NCBI RefSeq assembly: GCF_016908935.1 | Contig: NZ_JAFBEV010000005.1 | Coordinates: 1 to 64,000 of the forward strand | From: Sporolactobacillus spathodeae | GTDB taxonomy: Bacteria > Bacillota > Bacilli > Bacillales > Sporolactobacillaceae | Direction: 5' to 3' | DNA length: 64,000 bases | In this document: positions 54,654-63,335 of the stretch, one piece after another | How positions within the stretch are numbered: the first letter of the stretch is position 1 | Layout of the letters: each line of letters opens with the position of its first letter | Position numbers and translations under genes: made by a program | The notes under the pieces: generated by a model | What the model was told of the DNA's origin: nothing | Seen by the model: the letters and a program-made list of their open reading frames with translations, nothing else | Database searches by the model: none

Positions 54654-54749
54654 TTAGAAAAACTTGACAAGCCAAGTCTTTTGAACAATGGCGAAGCCTT
54701 AGTTTTTCTTATACTTAATTCCTTTGAAATCTTTATACTTTCTTAACGT
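54654..54749. repeat. Fourth 96-bp unit
   Basis: TTAGAAAAACTTGACAAGCC to TTTCTTAACGTC matches the units at 54196 and 54292 in length and most positions, but lies on the far side of the element and terminator. Confidence 0.8.
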
Positions 54750-54798
54750 CATGAGATAAACCAGGCTATGTTTGGTCTCTTTTCGAGGTTATACATTC

Positions 54799-55212
54799 TC
54801 ATCGTTTAAAAAAGCGATGGGGTTCAACGGCACGTGGCTTGCCGATACACGCTGCAAATAGAAAAGCGTGACGAACTGCCTGGCGATCGGACAGCCATTC
54901 CGGTCGACTTCCAGTTCTGTGACTCGGCGTAAGCGGAGGCTTTGCAACCGACGCTTTATCCGCTTTCTGTATCTTCTCCTGTGCTTCCTGAGAACGACTC
55001 CGGAGCTGACTGCTCAGCGTCTCTAAAGGAAGCGCCATTTTCTCGCGTTTCAGATCAGACGAATGCGGACGCGCCACTTGAGTCGGCGCTTTTGCTAAAC
55101 GTTTTCGCCTTTCTTCTCGACGCTTTTGTTCAGCGGCATTCTGCTTTTCAACTTGTTTTGCCACATAAATAAAAATAGAAATAGCAAAAAAAATGATGGT
55201 AATCACACTCAT
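54799..55212 (-). CDS. Unrecognised single-pass membrane protein in the floA operon
   Basis: This protein of about 137 residues has an N-terminal helix (SVITIIFFAISIFIYVAKQV), a very basic coiled coil (KQNAAEQKRREERRKRLAKA) and a polar, Ala/Pro/Arg-rich tail with no domain I recognise. It lies 35 bases after floA, where B. subtilis has yqfB, but I cannot confirm homology. I use ATG 55212, with TAGGAG upstream; a TTG at 55233 is possible. Confidence 0.7.
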   Translation of the reverse strand: MSVITIIFFAISIFIYVAKQVEKQNAAEQKRREERRKRLAKAPTQVARPHSSDLKREKMALPLETLSSQLRSRSQEAQEKIQKADKASVAKPPLTPSHRTGSRPEWLSDRQAVRHAFLFAACIGKPRAVEPHRFFKR

Positions 55213-55247
55213 CAGGAAGTCAACTCCTACCAAGCATCATGCTGGCT

Positions 55248-56252
55248 TTATTTGTATTCGTCGCCTGAAGAACTATCCGCTTCGCTGCTATTATTGCCGA
55301 ACGAGTGGCGCATTTCCGTATCTGCCTTGATATTATTGTAATTCATATAATCCATCACGCCGAGTTTTCCTTCTTTTAATGCGCTGGCCATGGCAAGCGG
55401 CACTTCAGACTCAGCTTCAACGACTTTCGCACGCATCTCTTCAACTCGGGCACGCATTTCTTGCTCTTTGGCGACCGCCATCGCGCGTCGTTCCTCAGCC
55501 TTAGCCTGAGCAATATTCTTATCAGCTTCCGCTTGTTCCGTCTGCAAAAACGCCCCGATATTTTTGCCAACATCGACATCGGCAATATCAATCGATAGAA
55601 TTTCAAATGCGGTGCCGGCATCTAGCCCTTTCTCAAGTACAGTTTTGGAAATGGTATCTGGATTTTTTAGTACGTCCTTATGGGTATGGGACGCGCCAAT
55701 TGTGCTGACCACGCCTTCACCGACGCGGGCAACAACTGTTTCTTCGCCTGCGCCGCCGACAAGTCGATCAATATTGGCACGTACAGTAATTCGCGCCTTT
55801 ACTTTGACTTCAATCCCATTGATAGCCACGCCGGCAATATACGGTGTCTCGATGACCTTCGGGTTTACACTCATTTGAACCGCTTCAAGCACATTGCGGC
55901 CTGCCAAATCAATTGCTGCCGCCCGTTCGAAAGTCAGCGCAATATTGGCGCGATGCGCAGCAATCAATGCATTGACTACGCGATCGACATTGCCTCCGGC
56001 CAAATAGTGACTTTCAAGCTGATTGGTATGCAGATCAAGACCGGCTTTAATCGCTTTGATCAGTGGGTCTATCACACGTCTTGGAATGACCCTTCTGAGG
56101 CGCATACCGATTAATGTAAAAATACTGATTCGTACGCCAGAGGATAGGGCTGAGATCCAAAGCATAACCGGCACAAAGGTGAAAAGCACAGCGATTGCGA
56201 TGATGATCAACGCGGCAATAATAAGAATCATCACTGTAGAGGTACTCATCAT
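55248..56252 (-). CDS. floA: Flotillin-like protein FloA
   Basis: It is a membrane scaffold of functional microdomains. An N-terminal hydrophobic hairpin ([20 protein letters not shown]) is followed by the PHB/SPFH domain and an Ala/Glu/Lys-rich coiled coil ([20 protein letters not shown]). At 334 residues it matches B. subtilis FloA (YqfA). GGAGATGG precedes tandem ATGs. The NfeD partner gene that usually precedes floA is missing here. Confidence 0.95.
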   Translation of the reverse strand: MMSTSTVMILIIAALIIIAIAVLFTFVPVMLWISALSSGVRISIFTLIGMRLRRVIPRRVIDPLIKAIKAGLDLHTNQLESHYLAGGNVDRVVNALIAAHRANIALTFERAAAIDLAGRNVLEAVQMSVNPKVIETPYIAGVAINGIEVKVKARITVRANIDRLVGGAGEETVVARVGEGVVSTIGASHTHKDVLKNPDTISKTVLEKGLDAGTAFEILSIDIADVDVGKNIGAFLQTEQAEADKNIAQAKAEERRAMAVAKEQEMRARVEEMRAKVVEAESEVPLAMASALKEGKLGVMDYMNYNNIKADTEMRHSFGNNSSEADSSSGDEYK

Positions 56253-56331
56253 AGAACCATCTCCTTCATTAGCGGGAACTGTCCATCAGTTCCTTCGCTG
56301 CAGTTCAATGCTGCAAAAACTATTCTTATTA

Positions 56332-56340
56332 ATTATAGCA
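56332..56340 (-). promoter_or_regulatory. Extended -10 promoter of floA
   Basis: On the minus strand TGCTATAAT is a perfect extended -10 (TGN plus TATAAT); no good -35 lies at 17 bases. In B. subtilis the floA operon also depends on SigW, whose motif I do not see. Confidence 0.5.
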
Positions 56341-56526
56341 AGCATTCATTCAAGAAGCCTATTATTTTTGTGAATTTTGAATATTTGGCGAAAGATACCT
56401 TTGGGACGATGAATGAAATTCGATAAACTTTCAACGATTGCTAGTGATGGAGAGTAGGGGCCTAGCGCCGGGGATTAAATGCAACACAAAAAAATGATCA
56501 GCTTCAGGAGCGAACGCAGCCAATAA

Positions 56527-56560
56527 GAAATCCCTGTTTGCCGGAGCAGACAGGGATTTC
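56527..56560 (-). terminator. Stem-loop terminator after yqeY
   Basis: GAAATCCCTGT and ACAGGGATTTC form a perfect 11-base stem with a 12-base loop; the following T-tract is short (CTTATTGG). Confidence 0.7.
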
Positions 56561-56578
56561 ATGTCGTTCATGAATGGA

Positions 56579-57022
56579 TTAATTTAGTTTACCGCGCACA
56601 AGACGATTTATCAGACTTCCATCGGCGCGCCCTTTAACTTTCGGCATGATTGCTTTCATCACTTTGCCGATATCCGCTTTGGAAACAGCGCCGACTTCTG
56701 AAATTGTTTCATCGACAATAGACTGCACATCGTCTTCCGATAACTGTTCAGGTAAATAGGATTGAACAATAGCAATTTCAAAGCTGACTTCGTCAACCAG
56801 GTCATGTCGGCCTGCATTTTCAAACTCTTGGAGGGAGTCTTTCCTCTGCTTAAGTTCACGGGTCAGAACCGCCAGCGCCTCTTCATCCGATAACTGATTA
56901 CCCGTCTTGATCGACTCGTTATGCAGCGATGTTTTAAGCATACGAATAACGGAAAGCCGAGCTTTCTCTCGTGCTTTCATCGCTTCTTTCATATCGTTAG
57001 TCAAGCGATCAATTAGGTTCAT
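56579..57022 (-). CDS. yqeY: GatB/YqeY domain protein
   Basis: This 147-residue helical protein has the YqeY layout: [34 protein letters not shown] and [20 protein letters not shown]. The domain binds tRNA in GatB and may help amidotransferases. It follows rpsU by 16 bases, the normal order in Bacillales. AAGGAG precedes the ATG. Confidence 0.95.
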   Translation of the reverse strand: MNLIDRLTNDMKEAMKAREKARLSVIRMLKTSLHNESIKTGNQLSDEEALAVLTRELKQRKDSLQEFENAGRHDLVDEVSFEIAIVQSYLPEQLSEDDVQSIVDETISEVGAVSKADIGKVMKAIMPKVKGRADGSLINRLVRGKLN

Positions 57023-57038
57023 CTAGCAAAACTCCTTC

Positions 57039-57218
57039 TCAGAACTTGCGACGTTTTTTGCGTGCAGCCTCAGATTTTTTCTTGCGCTTAACGCTTGGTT
57101 TCTCGTAGTTTCTCCGCTTCTTGACTTCCGCTAAAGTGCCGGATTTCGAAACCGACCTTTTAAACCGTCTCAGAGCGTCTTCAATCGATTCATTCTTGCG
57201 AACCTTTGTCTCGACCAT
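57039..57218 (-). CDS. rpsU: 30S ribosomal protein S21
   Basis: This 59-residue basic protein reads [20 protein letters not shown], then [20 protein letters not shown] at the C terminus, typical of bS21. It is about two residues longer than in B. subtilis. GGAGGGAGGGAAA precedes the ATG. It is co-transcribed with yqeY from the promoter at 57282-57310. Confidence 0.97.
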   Translation of the reverse strand: MVETKVRKNESIEDALRRFKRSVSKSGTLAEVKKRRNYEKPSVKRKKKSEAARKKRRKF

Positions 57219-57281
57219 CTATGTTTCCCTCCCTCCAAAAAAACGAAAGCAACTTAAATGACATCTTTTATGTCACTTGAC

Positions 57282-57310
57282 ATTATATACGATAGTCCAA
57301 AATTTATCAA
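57282..57310 (-). promoter_or_regulatory. SigA promoter of rpsU-yqeY
   Basis: On the minus strand TTGATA (57305-57310) and TATAAT (57282-57287) are exactly 17 bases apart. A small hairpin TGACATAAAAGATGTCA lies in the leader just downstream. Confidence 0.75.
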
Positions 57311-57378
57311 ATGCCCACATAAATCTCTGTACATTAATCATTGATCAGAAAAGCAGAAACAAAGAGATTCTATTGCGG

Positions 57379-57404
57379 CAAAATCATAAGGGGCAATGAT
57401 TTTG
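57379..57404. other. Palindromic hairpin upstream of yqeW
   Basis: CAAAATCAT and ATGATTTTG form a perfect 9-base stem with loop AAGGGGCA, about 50 bases before the yqeW start. It could be an operator or leader hairpin; nothing shows which. Confidence 0.45.
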
Positions 57405-57451
57405 TCATTGTTCAGAAACTTGTCCAATAGAATAGGACGAGGTGATCAAAA

Positions 57452-58372
57452 GTGGATCAGAACGTCCTGCTCTTTTTGCTTTATATTCTTCTTTTTCTGC
57501 TCGGCATGGGGGTAATGTCCGGCGGCATGCACCACTTGCTTGGCAATAAAATGCGCCGCACACTTCAACGAGCTGCCAATACACCAATGAAGGGGCTTTT
57601 GATCGGTACGCTCGCCTCTATGCTACTACAGAGCAGTTCAGCAGTAACGATTATTACCGTCGGTCTGATCGGTGCCCGCGCGATTCGCTTTTCCCAGAGC
57701 GTTGGTATTATACTCGGCGCTAATATCGGGACCACATTAACCGGAGAAATTGCTGCTTTGCCACTTGGATCGATGCATTTTCTTTTTTTCGGCCTGGGTC
57801 TCTTGCTCATGTGCCTACCCAATCGCAAATTGTTTTCGATCGGTTCATTCTCATTCGGACTCGGCTGTCTGTTCGCATCCATGCACGGCTTCAGTTCGCT
57901 TGCAGAACCACTCACACAATCGCCATTTATCCGAGATTTAATTGTCGACGCAAACGGCAGCATGTTCTATGCCGTTCTTGTCGGCGTACTCTTTTCAGCA
58001 ATCATCCAGTCCAGTGCAGCAACGATACTCGTTTGCATGGGATTTCTCGATCATCAGATTCTTTCTTTGGCAGCGGCAATTGCGATCATGTTCGGTTCCA
58101 ATATTGGCACGTGTCTGACGACATATATCGCTAGCCTAGGCGCAGGAAAAGAAGCCCGCTGGACTGCCTACACACATATTCTGTTCAATGTGCTGAGCGT
58201 CGTTCTGTTTCTTCCTTTTATCTATTTCCTGTCTGATCTCTCACTAGCAATTGCCGGCAGCGAAAAAGTGGCGCTCGCTCATACGTCTGTTATCTTTAAC
58301 CTAATCACAGCCTTAGTGTCTGTACCACTTGCCGGACCTTACGGGCGCTGGGTCGAACGGAAGCGTTTATAA
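57452..58372 (+). CDS. yqeW: Na+/Pi-cotransporter family protein (YqeW)
   Basis: This 306-residue membrane protein has two inverted PNaS-type repeats, each with the substrate motif: LLQSSSAVTIITVGL near residue 52 and IIQSSAATILVCMGFL near 187, each followed by a GANIGTTLT or GSNIGTCLT segment. It would import phosphate with Na+. GAGGTG lies 7 bases before the GTG start. It is transcribed opposite to its neighbours, converging with mtaB. Confidence 0.92.
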   Translation: MDQNVLLFLLYILLFLLGMGVMSGGMHHLLGNKMRRTLQRAANTPMKGLLIGTLASMLLQSSSAVTIITVGLIGARAIRFSQSVGIILGANIGTTLTGEIAALPLGSMHFLFFGLGLLLMCLPNRKLFSIGSFSFGLGCLFASMHGFSSLAEPLTQSPFIRDLIVDANGSMFYAVLVGVLFSAIIQSSAATILVCMGFLDHQILSLAAAIAIMFGSNIGTCLTTYIASLGAGKEARWTAYTHILFNVLSVVLFLPFIYFLSDLSLAIAGSEKVALAHTSVIFNLITALVSVPLAGPYGRWVERKRL

Positions 58373-58383
58373 GCGAACTTTCT

Positions 58384-59757
58384 TTAGTCGCCGACTTCTA
58401 TCGCTTGGACTCTATCTTCAGTCAGATCCACCGGATCGAGCACACGTAGGAAAAGTCCTTCATTGATTGGAAAACCGGTTTGCGTCAGCTTCACGCGAAC
58501 AAGCTGACCGACAATATCATGTGATGGGTATTGAAATTTAACTTTCAAATAGTTGTCAGTGAAACCAACATAATAGCCGTCTTCTTCATGATGATTCATC
58601 GGTTCCTCAGGGATGACAACCACGACCTGATCCTGGTAATGCGCCGCATATTCTTTTGATAACCGTTCAGATAAGGCAATCAAACGTGCAACCCGCTCAT
58701 GCTTTATTGCCTCATCCACCTGATCCGGCATTGTCGCAGCAGGCGTCCCCGTCCGTTGGGAATAAGGGAAGACGTGAAGCTCCGAAAAACGCATTTTTTC
58801 AATAAAATCATAGGTTTCTTGGAATTCTTCTTCCGTCTCACCAGGAAACCCAACAATTACATCAGACGTCAATGCAAAGTCAGGCAATGCCGCCCGAAGT
58901 GCTTCAATTTTCTCTGCAAAAAAAGCGGTCGTGTACTTGCGATGCATCCGCTCTAAAACGCCGTCTGAACCGGCTTGCAACGGAATATGCAAATGGCGGG
59001 CAATCACCTTGGAATGATTGACAACATCAATCACTTCATCAGAGATTTGACTCGCTTCGATTGAAGAAATGCGCAGACGTTTGAGACCAACTACCTTTGC
59101 TTCCAAATCGCGTAGCAAGGCGGCAAAATTATAATCAGTCATGTCTTCGCCATAGCCCGCTGTATGAATTCCTGTTAATACAATTTCCTTATAGCCCGCA
59201 TGGACAAGCTGCTGCGCCTGGCGGATGACGGCATCCGGCTGACGTGAACGAAGCAAGCCTCGCGCCCACGGAATCACGCAGAAGGTACAAAAGTTATTGC
59301 AGCCTTCCTGAATTTTCAGTGAGGCACGTGTGCGATCAGTAAATTCTGGCACATCCAATTCTTCGTAAACTTTTGCTTTCATGATATCACTAACGCCATT
59401 AATCGGTTCCCGTTCCCGCTGAAATTGCTTAATAAAACCGAGCAATTTACCCCGATCTCGTGTGCCGACGACGATATCCACACCGGGTATCGACATCACT
59501 TCCGCGGGCGAAGTCTGCGCATAACAGCCCGTGACACAAATCACGGCTTCCGGATTATTGCGAATCGCGCGGCGAATAATCTGGCGGCTCTTTTGATCAC
59601 TCGTATTTGTTACGGTGCATGTGTTAATTATGTAAACATCTGCATGTTTTTCAAATGGCTTGCGTTCATAGCCGCCGGTTTTGAAAAGCTGCCAGATCGA
59701 TTCCGTTTCGTAGTGATTGACTTTGCAGCCCAACGTATGAAAAGCTACTGAAGGCAT
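58384..59757 (-). CDS. mtaB: tRNA t6A methylthiotransferase MtaB
   Basis: It converts t6A37 to ms2t6A. The N-terminal MTTase domain binds one Fe-S cluster (TLGCKVNHYE, INTCTVTN, VTGCYAQT), the radical SAM core has the EGCNNFCTFC motif near residue 152, and a C-terminal TRAM domain follows. At 457 residues it is typical. AGGGGG precedes the ATG. It lies downstream of rsmE as in B. subtilis (yqeV). Confidence 0.95.
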   Translation of the reverse strand: MPSVAFHTLGCKVNHYETESIWQLFKTGGYERKPFEKHADVYIINTCTVTNTSDQKSRQIIRRAIRNNPEAVICVTGCYAQTSPAEVMSIPGVDIVVGTRDRGKLLGFIKQFQREREPINGVSDIMKAKVYEELDVPEFTDRTRASLKIQEGCNNFCTFCVIPWARGLLRSRQPDAVIRQAQQLVHAGYKEIVLTGIHTAGYGEDMTDYNFAALLRDLEAKVVGLKRLRISSIEASQISDEVIDVVNHSKVIARHLHIPLQAGSDGVLERMHRKYTTAFFAEKIEALRAALPDFALTSDVIVGFPGETEEEFQETYDFIEKMRFSELHVFPYSQRTGTPAATMPDQVDEAIKHERVARLIALSERLSKEYAAHYQDQVVVVIPEEPMNHHEEDGYYVGFTDNYLKVKFQYPSHDIVGQLVRVKLTQTGFPINEGLFLRVLDPVDLTEDRVQAIEVGD

Positions 59758-59805
59758 TGGGGTTCCCCCTATTCATTTAGCTTTATTAAAATTTGTTCTT
59801 GTTTT

Positions 59806-59925
59806 TAATCGTTTATTGCTATGTGTTCGCTTGCCGCGGGCGCACCGCGGGCTTCGGGCAGACATAAATCTGCGCGGCCCGTCTGGCACGCTGTTCCCGC
59901 AAGCGTCTCACACATTGCCTCTTGG
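59806..59925. repeat. Full copy of the intergenic palindromic element
   Basis: TTATTGCTATGTGTTCGCTT, GCCGCGGGCGCACCGCGGGC, TCTGCGCGGCCCGTCTGGCA and CGCTGTTCCCGCAAGCGTCT. The tail CTCACACATTGCCTCTTGGT recurs at 968-1018. It lies between mtaB and rsmE. Confidence 0.85.
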
Positions 59926-59955
59926 TCAGAAAAACAACATTAAATTTTAACATAG

Positions 59956-60711
59956 CTATTCATTTAATAATTCAAAATGGTAAGAAACAAAGGATAAGAG
60001 ACTAATCGACGCGGTTTCTGTCCGCAAAATTCGTGGCCCGAGGCCGCATAGAACAAATCCGTTTGCCTCAAGCGAGGCTGCCTCGTCTGCCGTTAAGCCA
60101 CCTTCAGGGCCAATAACGGCAAGCAATCGCTCACCTGCTCGCATTTGCTGCAGAAGCGTTGGCAAGCGCTTCTGCTCGCCTTGTTTGGCGGTTTCTTCAT
60201 ATGCGACCATTTTCCAATCGAAATTATTCCCGAAGGCAATTAATTCCTGCAGATCCATCGGCTGATAAATTTCCGGCAGATGCAACCGATGTGATTGTTC
60301 CGCTGCTTCCTTTGCAATACGATGTAGTCGGGCCAGTTTCTTCGCAACCTTATCGGAAGGCCAGGATGCAATTGAACGCGCCGCATGGAAAGGGAGAAAG
60401 GCATAAGCGCCGCATTCAGTTGCCTTCTGAACAATTGTATCAAATTTGTCACCTTTTGGTATACCCTGCGCAAGAACAAGTTGCACTGGCAACTCAGGGC
60501 TCTCCTCGAGACGCGAACAAATGACTGCTGTCACCTTATGCTCCTCAATCTTCTGAATGAGACACCGATAACCTTCCCCATGGCTATTGACACAGAGAAT
60601 CGGATCCGACTCAGACATTCGCATCACCCGACGGATGTGGTGCGCATCATCACCTGTAATCTGAACCTCGGAATTTGTAAACTGATTGTCAGGCACAAAA
60701 TAGCGCTGCAT
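59956..60711 (-). CDS. rsmE: 16S rRNA (uracil1498-N3)-methyltransferase RsmE
   Basis: It methylates U1498 of 16S rRNA. The PUA-like N terminus (DDAHHIRRVMRMSESD) and SPOUT C-terminal knot (LLAVIGPEGGLTADEA, LCGLGPRILRTETA) are clear. I use ATG 60711 with AGAGGTG 7 bases upstream; an ATG at 60732 overlaps prmA. The gene follows prmA with almost no gap. Confidence 0.95.
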   Translation of the reverse strand: MQRYFVPDNQFTNSEVQITGDDAHHIRRVMRMSESDPILCVNSHGEGYRCLIQKIEEHKVTAVICSRLEESPELPVQLVLAQGIPKGDKFDTIVQKATECGAYAFLPFHAARSIASWPSDKVAKKLARLHRIAKEAAEQSHRLHLPEIYQPMDLQELIAFGNNFDWKMVAYEETAKQGEQKRLPTLLQQMRAGERLLAVIGPEGGLTADEAASLEANGFVLCGLGPRILRTETASISLLSFVSYHFELLNE

Positions 60712-60712
60712 G

Positions 60713-61657
60713 TCATTCACCTCTGACAGCAACTAGGCAAACCCAGTCTTCTTTTTCACGACTGTCGATAATTTTCAGCCCGGCAGCGTGTAGTGCTTGT
60801 GCCACTTGTTCTTTTTTTGCACGAATAATCCCCGATACGATCAGAATGCCGTTTGGCTGTTGCAATAATGCAGCGACATCGGCTTCAGCAAGACGCAGAA
60901 CTAATTCTGCAAGCAAATTGCCAACAATCACATCATAATGCGGAGCAAGGCCCTGAATTAAATCATTGCGCTTGACTTTGGCAATATCCTGTACCTTATT
61001 GAGCTTAATATTCAATTTTGCGGAGTCAACTGCTACTTGATCAAGATCGACGCCTAAAACGGACGCAGCACCAAGTTTTGCGGACGCAATGGACAAAACA
61101 CCGGTCCCTGTGCCAACGTCCAATACTTTAGCGCCAGGGCGTACATACTGTTCCAATGCCTCGATGCAAAGAACGGTCGTCGGATGGGTCCCGGTACCAA
61201 AAGCCATGCCGGGATCCAATTCGATACTTTGGCGATCCCGATCTTCCGATTTGAAGTCAATCCATGTCGGCACGATTACAAATTTCTCGCCAACAGCGAC
61301 CGGCTTATAATATTTCTTCCAGGCGGTCGCCCACTCTTCTTCGTTGCGCTCACTGATTGTAATCTGACTTTCACCGATATTGATCGCGTACTGCCGCAGA
61401 TCGGCAATCGATTGTTTGATTTCAGCAACTGTTTCGCCGAGAAAACTAGTCACTGGCAAATAAGCTTTAACATTCACACCGTCAATTGGAAAATCCTCCG
61501 GATCGAGTTGATAATCTTCATCTTGGGCAAGCTGAGCCTTCTCCAGATCCAGCGAGTCCTCAATGACAACGCCTCCAGCACCTGCCTCGTAGAGAATATT
61601 GGTAATTGGGTCGATCGCCTCTTCAATTGTGTGAATGCATATTTCTGACCATTTCAT
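60713..61657 (-). CDS. prmA: Ribosomal protein L11 methyltransferase PrmA
   Basis: It trimethylates ribosomal protein L11. The N-terminal substrate-binding domain begins MKWSEICIHTIEEAIDPITN, and the SAM domain has DPGMAFGTGTHPTT, VLDVGTGTGVLSIAS and VGNLLAELV. I use ATG 61657, 314 residues, near the family length. The frame is open back to 61729, but that part contains the dnaJ terminator, so the longer form is unlikely. Confidence 0.95.
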   Translation of the reverse strand: MKWSEICIHTIEEAIDPITNILYEAGAGGVVIEDSLDLEKAQLAQDEDYQLDPEDFPIDGVNVKAYLPVTSFLGETVAEIKQSIADLRQYAINIGESQITISERNEEEWATAWKKYYKPVAVGEKFVIVPTWIDFKSEDRDRQSIELDPGMAFGTGTHPTTVLCIEALEQYVRPGAKVLDVGTGTGVLSIASAKLGAASVLGVDLDQVAVDSAKLNIKLNKVQDIAKVKRNDLIQGLAPHYDVIVGNLLAELVLRLAEADVAALLQQPNGILIVSGIIRAKKEQVAQALHAAGLKIIDSREKEDWVCLVAVRGE

Positions 61658-61709
61658 TCCGCATTTTTCTCCGATCTTTGAAAAAAGTCCACTGCGCCAA
61701 AAATTAAGA

Positions 61710-61752
61710 AGGAAAACGCTGTGCGCCAAATAAAGCGTCTCACGTTTTCCGA
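61710..61752 (-). terminator. Probable terminator of dnaJ
   Basis: On the minus strand GGAAAACG pairs with CGTTTTCC, followed by TTCTTAATTTTT, 15 bases past the dnaJ stop and upstream of prmA. Confidence 0.7.
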
Positions 61753-61766
61753 TCCTAGCCTAAACT

Positions 61767-62900
61767 TTAGTCTGCCTTAAATACTTTCTTTTTCATCTTA
61801 TCAAAAATATTTCCTTCATCGTTCGGCGACTCGTTTTGTAGACCGCCAAGTTTTCGAAAAATTGTTTTTTGCTCTTCAGTCAGATGTTTCGGCGTAACGA
61901 CTTTCACAGTCACATGTTCATCGCCCTGGCCATAGCCGCGCACATTCTTAATACCTTTTCCTTTTAGACGGAATTTGGTGCCCGTTTGCGTACCAGCAGG
62001 AATCCGCAGACGCACGTTACCATAGAGCGTTGGCACCTCGATCTCATCACCAAGTGCCACTTGAGCAAAGTGAAGCGGCACTTCCAAATAAACATTATCC
62101 CCGTCACGTTGAAAGATCTTATGTGGTTTAACATTGAAGACGATGTACAAATCGCCAGATGGTCCTCCGTTGGCACCGGATTCACCGTGGCCCGACAAAC
62201 GGATCTGTTGGCCATCGTCAATGCCAGCTGGAATTTTAACTTCAATTTTCTTGTTGACTTTGACTTTTCCCTTTCCGTTGCAAGTATGGCATGGATTCTT
62301 GACGATTTTTCCTGTTCCGTGACAATACGAGCAGACTCTGCGATTGACAATACGTCCAAAAGGAGTGTCTTGTTCGGTGTTCATCTGGCCGGTTCCATGA
62401 CAATGCGCGCATGTTTCTGGTTTCGTACCTGGTTTGGCACCTGTTCCGTGGCACGTGCTGCATGTTTCTTCTTTGGGCACGCGAATTTCCGTCGTCTTAC
62501 CAAAAGCCGCTTCCTCAAAAGTTATTGTCATCTCGTACTGAAGATCAGCACCTTGCCGCGGTGCGTTCGGATCGCGCCGTCTGCCGCCGCCATTGAAAAT
62601 CTGGTCAAAAATATCACCGAAGCCGAAATCGGCGCCACCAAATCCCTGACCGCCAAATCCTCCGCCACCAAATCCTTGGTTCGGGTCTTCTTCACCAAAT
62701 TGGTCATATTGTGCCCTTTTCTGTGGATCGCTGAGCACTTCATACGCCTTTGAAATTTCCTTAAACTTTTCAGGGGCGTCCGGATCTTTATTAACATCAG
62801 GATGGTATTTTCTGGCGAGCCCGCGGAACGCCTTCTTTATCTCGTCCTTTGACGCGTCTTTGCTGACGCCGAGTATCTCATAATAATCCTTCTTGCTCAT
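61767..62900 (-). CDS. dnaJ: Chaperone DnaJ
   Basis: This Hsp40 cochaperone stimulates DnaK ATPase. The J domain ([23 protein letters not shown] near residue 34), the Gly/Phe-rich linker ([20 protein letters not shown]), four CxxCxGxG zinc repeats ([32 protein letters not shown]) and the C-terminal substrate domain are all present. I use the second ATG with GGGAGTG 5 bases upstream. Confidence 0.97.
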   Translation of the reverse strand: MSKKDYYEILGVSKDASKDEIKKAFRGLARKYHPDVNKDPDAPEKFKEISKAYEVLSDPQKRAQYDQFGEEDPNQGFGGGGFGGQGFGGADFGFGDIFDQIFNGGGRRRDPNAPRQGADLQYEMTITFEEAAFGKTTEIRVPKEETCSTCHGTGAKPGTKPETCAHCHGTGQMNTEQDTPFGRIVNRRVCSYCHGTGKIVKNPCHTCNGKGKVKVNKKIEVKIPAGIDDGQQIRLSGHGESGANGGPSGDLYIVFNVKPHKIFQRDGDNVYLEVPLHFAQVALGDEIEVPTLYGNVRLRIPAGTQTGTKFRLKGKGIKNVRGYGQGDEHVTVKVVTPKHLTEEQKTIFRKLGGLQNESPNDEGNIFDKMKKKVFKAD

Positions 62901-62998
62901 CAAATCACTCCCGGAATGACTTCACTCTAATAATTAAGACCGTGCCCTGCATTTCATACTATTTTTGCTCCTAAGCGCCTGCTATGAGGACCATTTGA

Positions 62999-63165
62999 TT
63001 AGAATGGCGAAACCAAAGCCTTTTTTTGCTGCTATTGCGCTTCGGCTGCTCGCTTGCCGCGGGCAGGACGGGAGCCTCCTCAGACAGGCTAAAAATCTGC
63101 GGGGTCTCCCCTGTCCTGCTCATTCCGCAGGCGTCTCGCGCCTCTCCTGCTTTTTCACAAGGTTA
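62999..63165. repeat. Full copy of the intergenic palindromic element
   Basis: TTAGAATGGCGAAACCAAAG, ATTGCGCTTCGGCTGCTCGC, TTGCCGCGGGCAGGACGGGA, CTGCGGGGTCTCCCCTGTCC, ATTCCGCAGGCGTCTCGCGC. It lies in the 435-base gap between dnaK and dnaJ, along with the dnaK terminator. Confidence 0.85.
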
Positions 63166-63214
63166 TTCTACCGCATATAGGGTCAATGATAGCATTGAAA
63201 CGAGCATTTAAGCA

Positions 63215-63258
63215 AGAAAAAGCCAAAGCCAAGACCCGGGTCCGACTTCGACTTTTCC
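63215..63258 (-). terminator. Intrinsic terminator of dnaK
   Basis: On the minus strand AAAGTCGAAGTC pairs with GGCTTTGGCTTT (with G-T pairs) and GACCC with GGGTC, followed by TTCTTGC. Confidence 0.8.
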
Positions 63259-63335
63259 TGAAAACTATTGTTTCATTACTACATATGCTGAAACAAGGTT
63301 TTTGGATGCCTGTTTCTCATTCAAGCACATAGCAC

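Larger units (their letters stand above)
56253..56578. other. 326-base gap between yqeY and floA
   Basis: It holds the floA promoter region and the yqeY terminator. The GC-rich stretch GGGGCCTAGCGCCGGGG near 56456-56472 can form a short hairpin. No gene is visible. Confidence 0.45.

Noticed and set aside
54196-54749. Regular 96-bp repeats as a CRISPR array
   Set aside because: Whole units are repeated with no unique spacers, and no cas genes are present.
61658-61729. Longer N terminus of PrmA
   Set aside because: The extra 24 codons contain the probable dnaJ terminator and are absent from the family.
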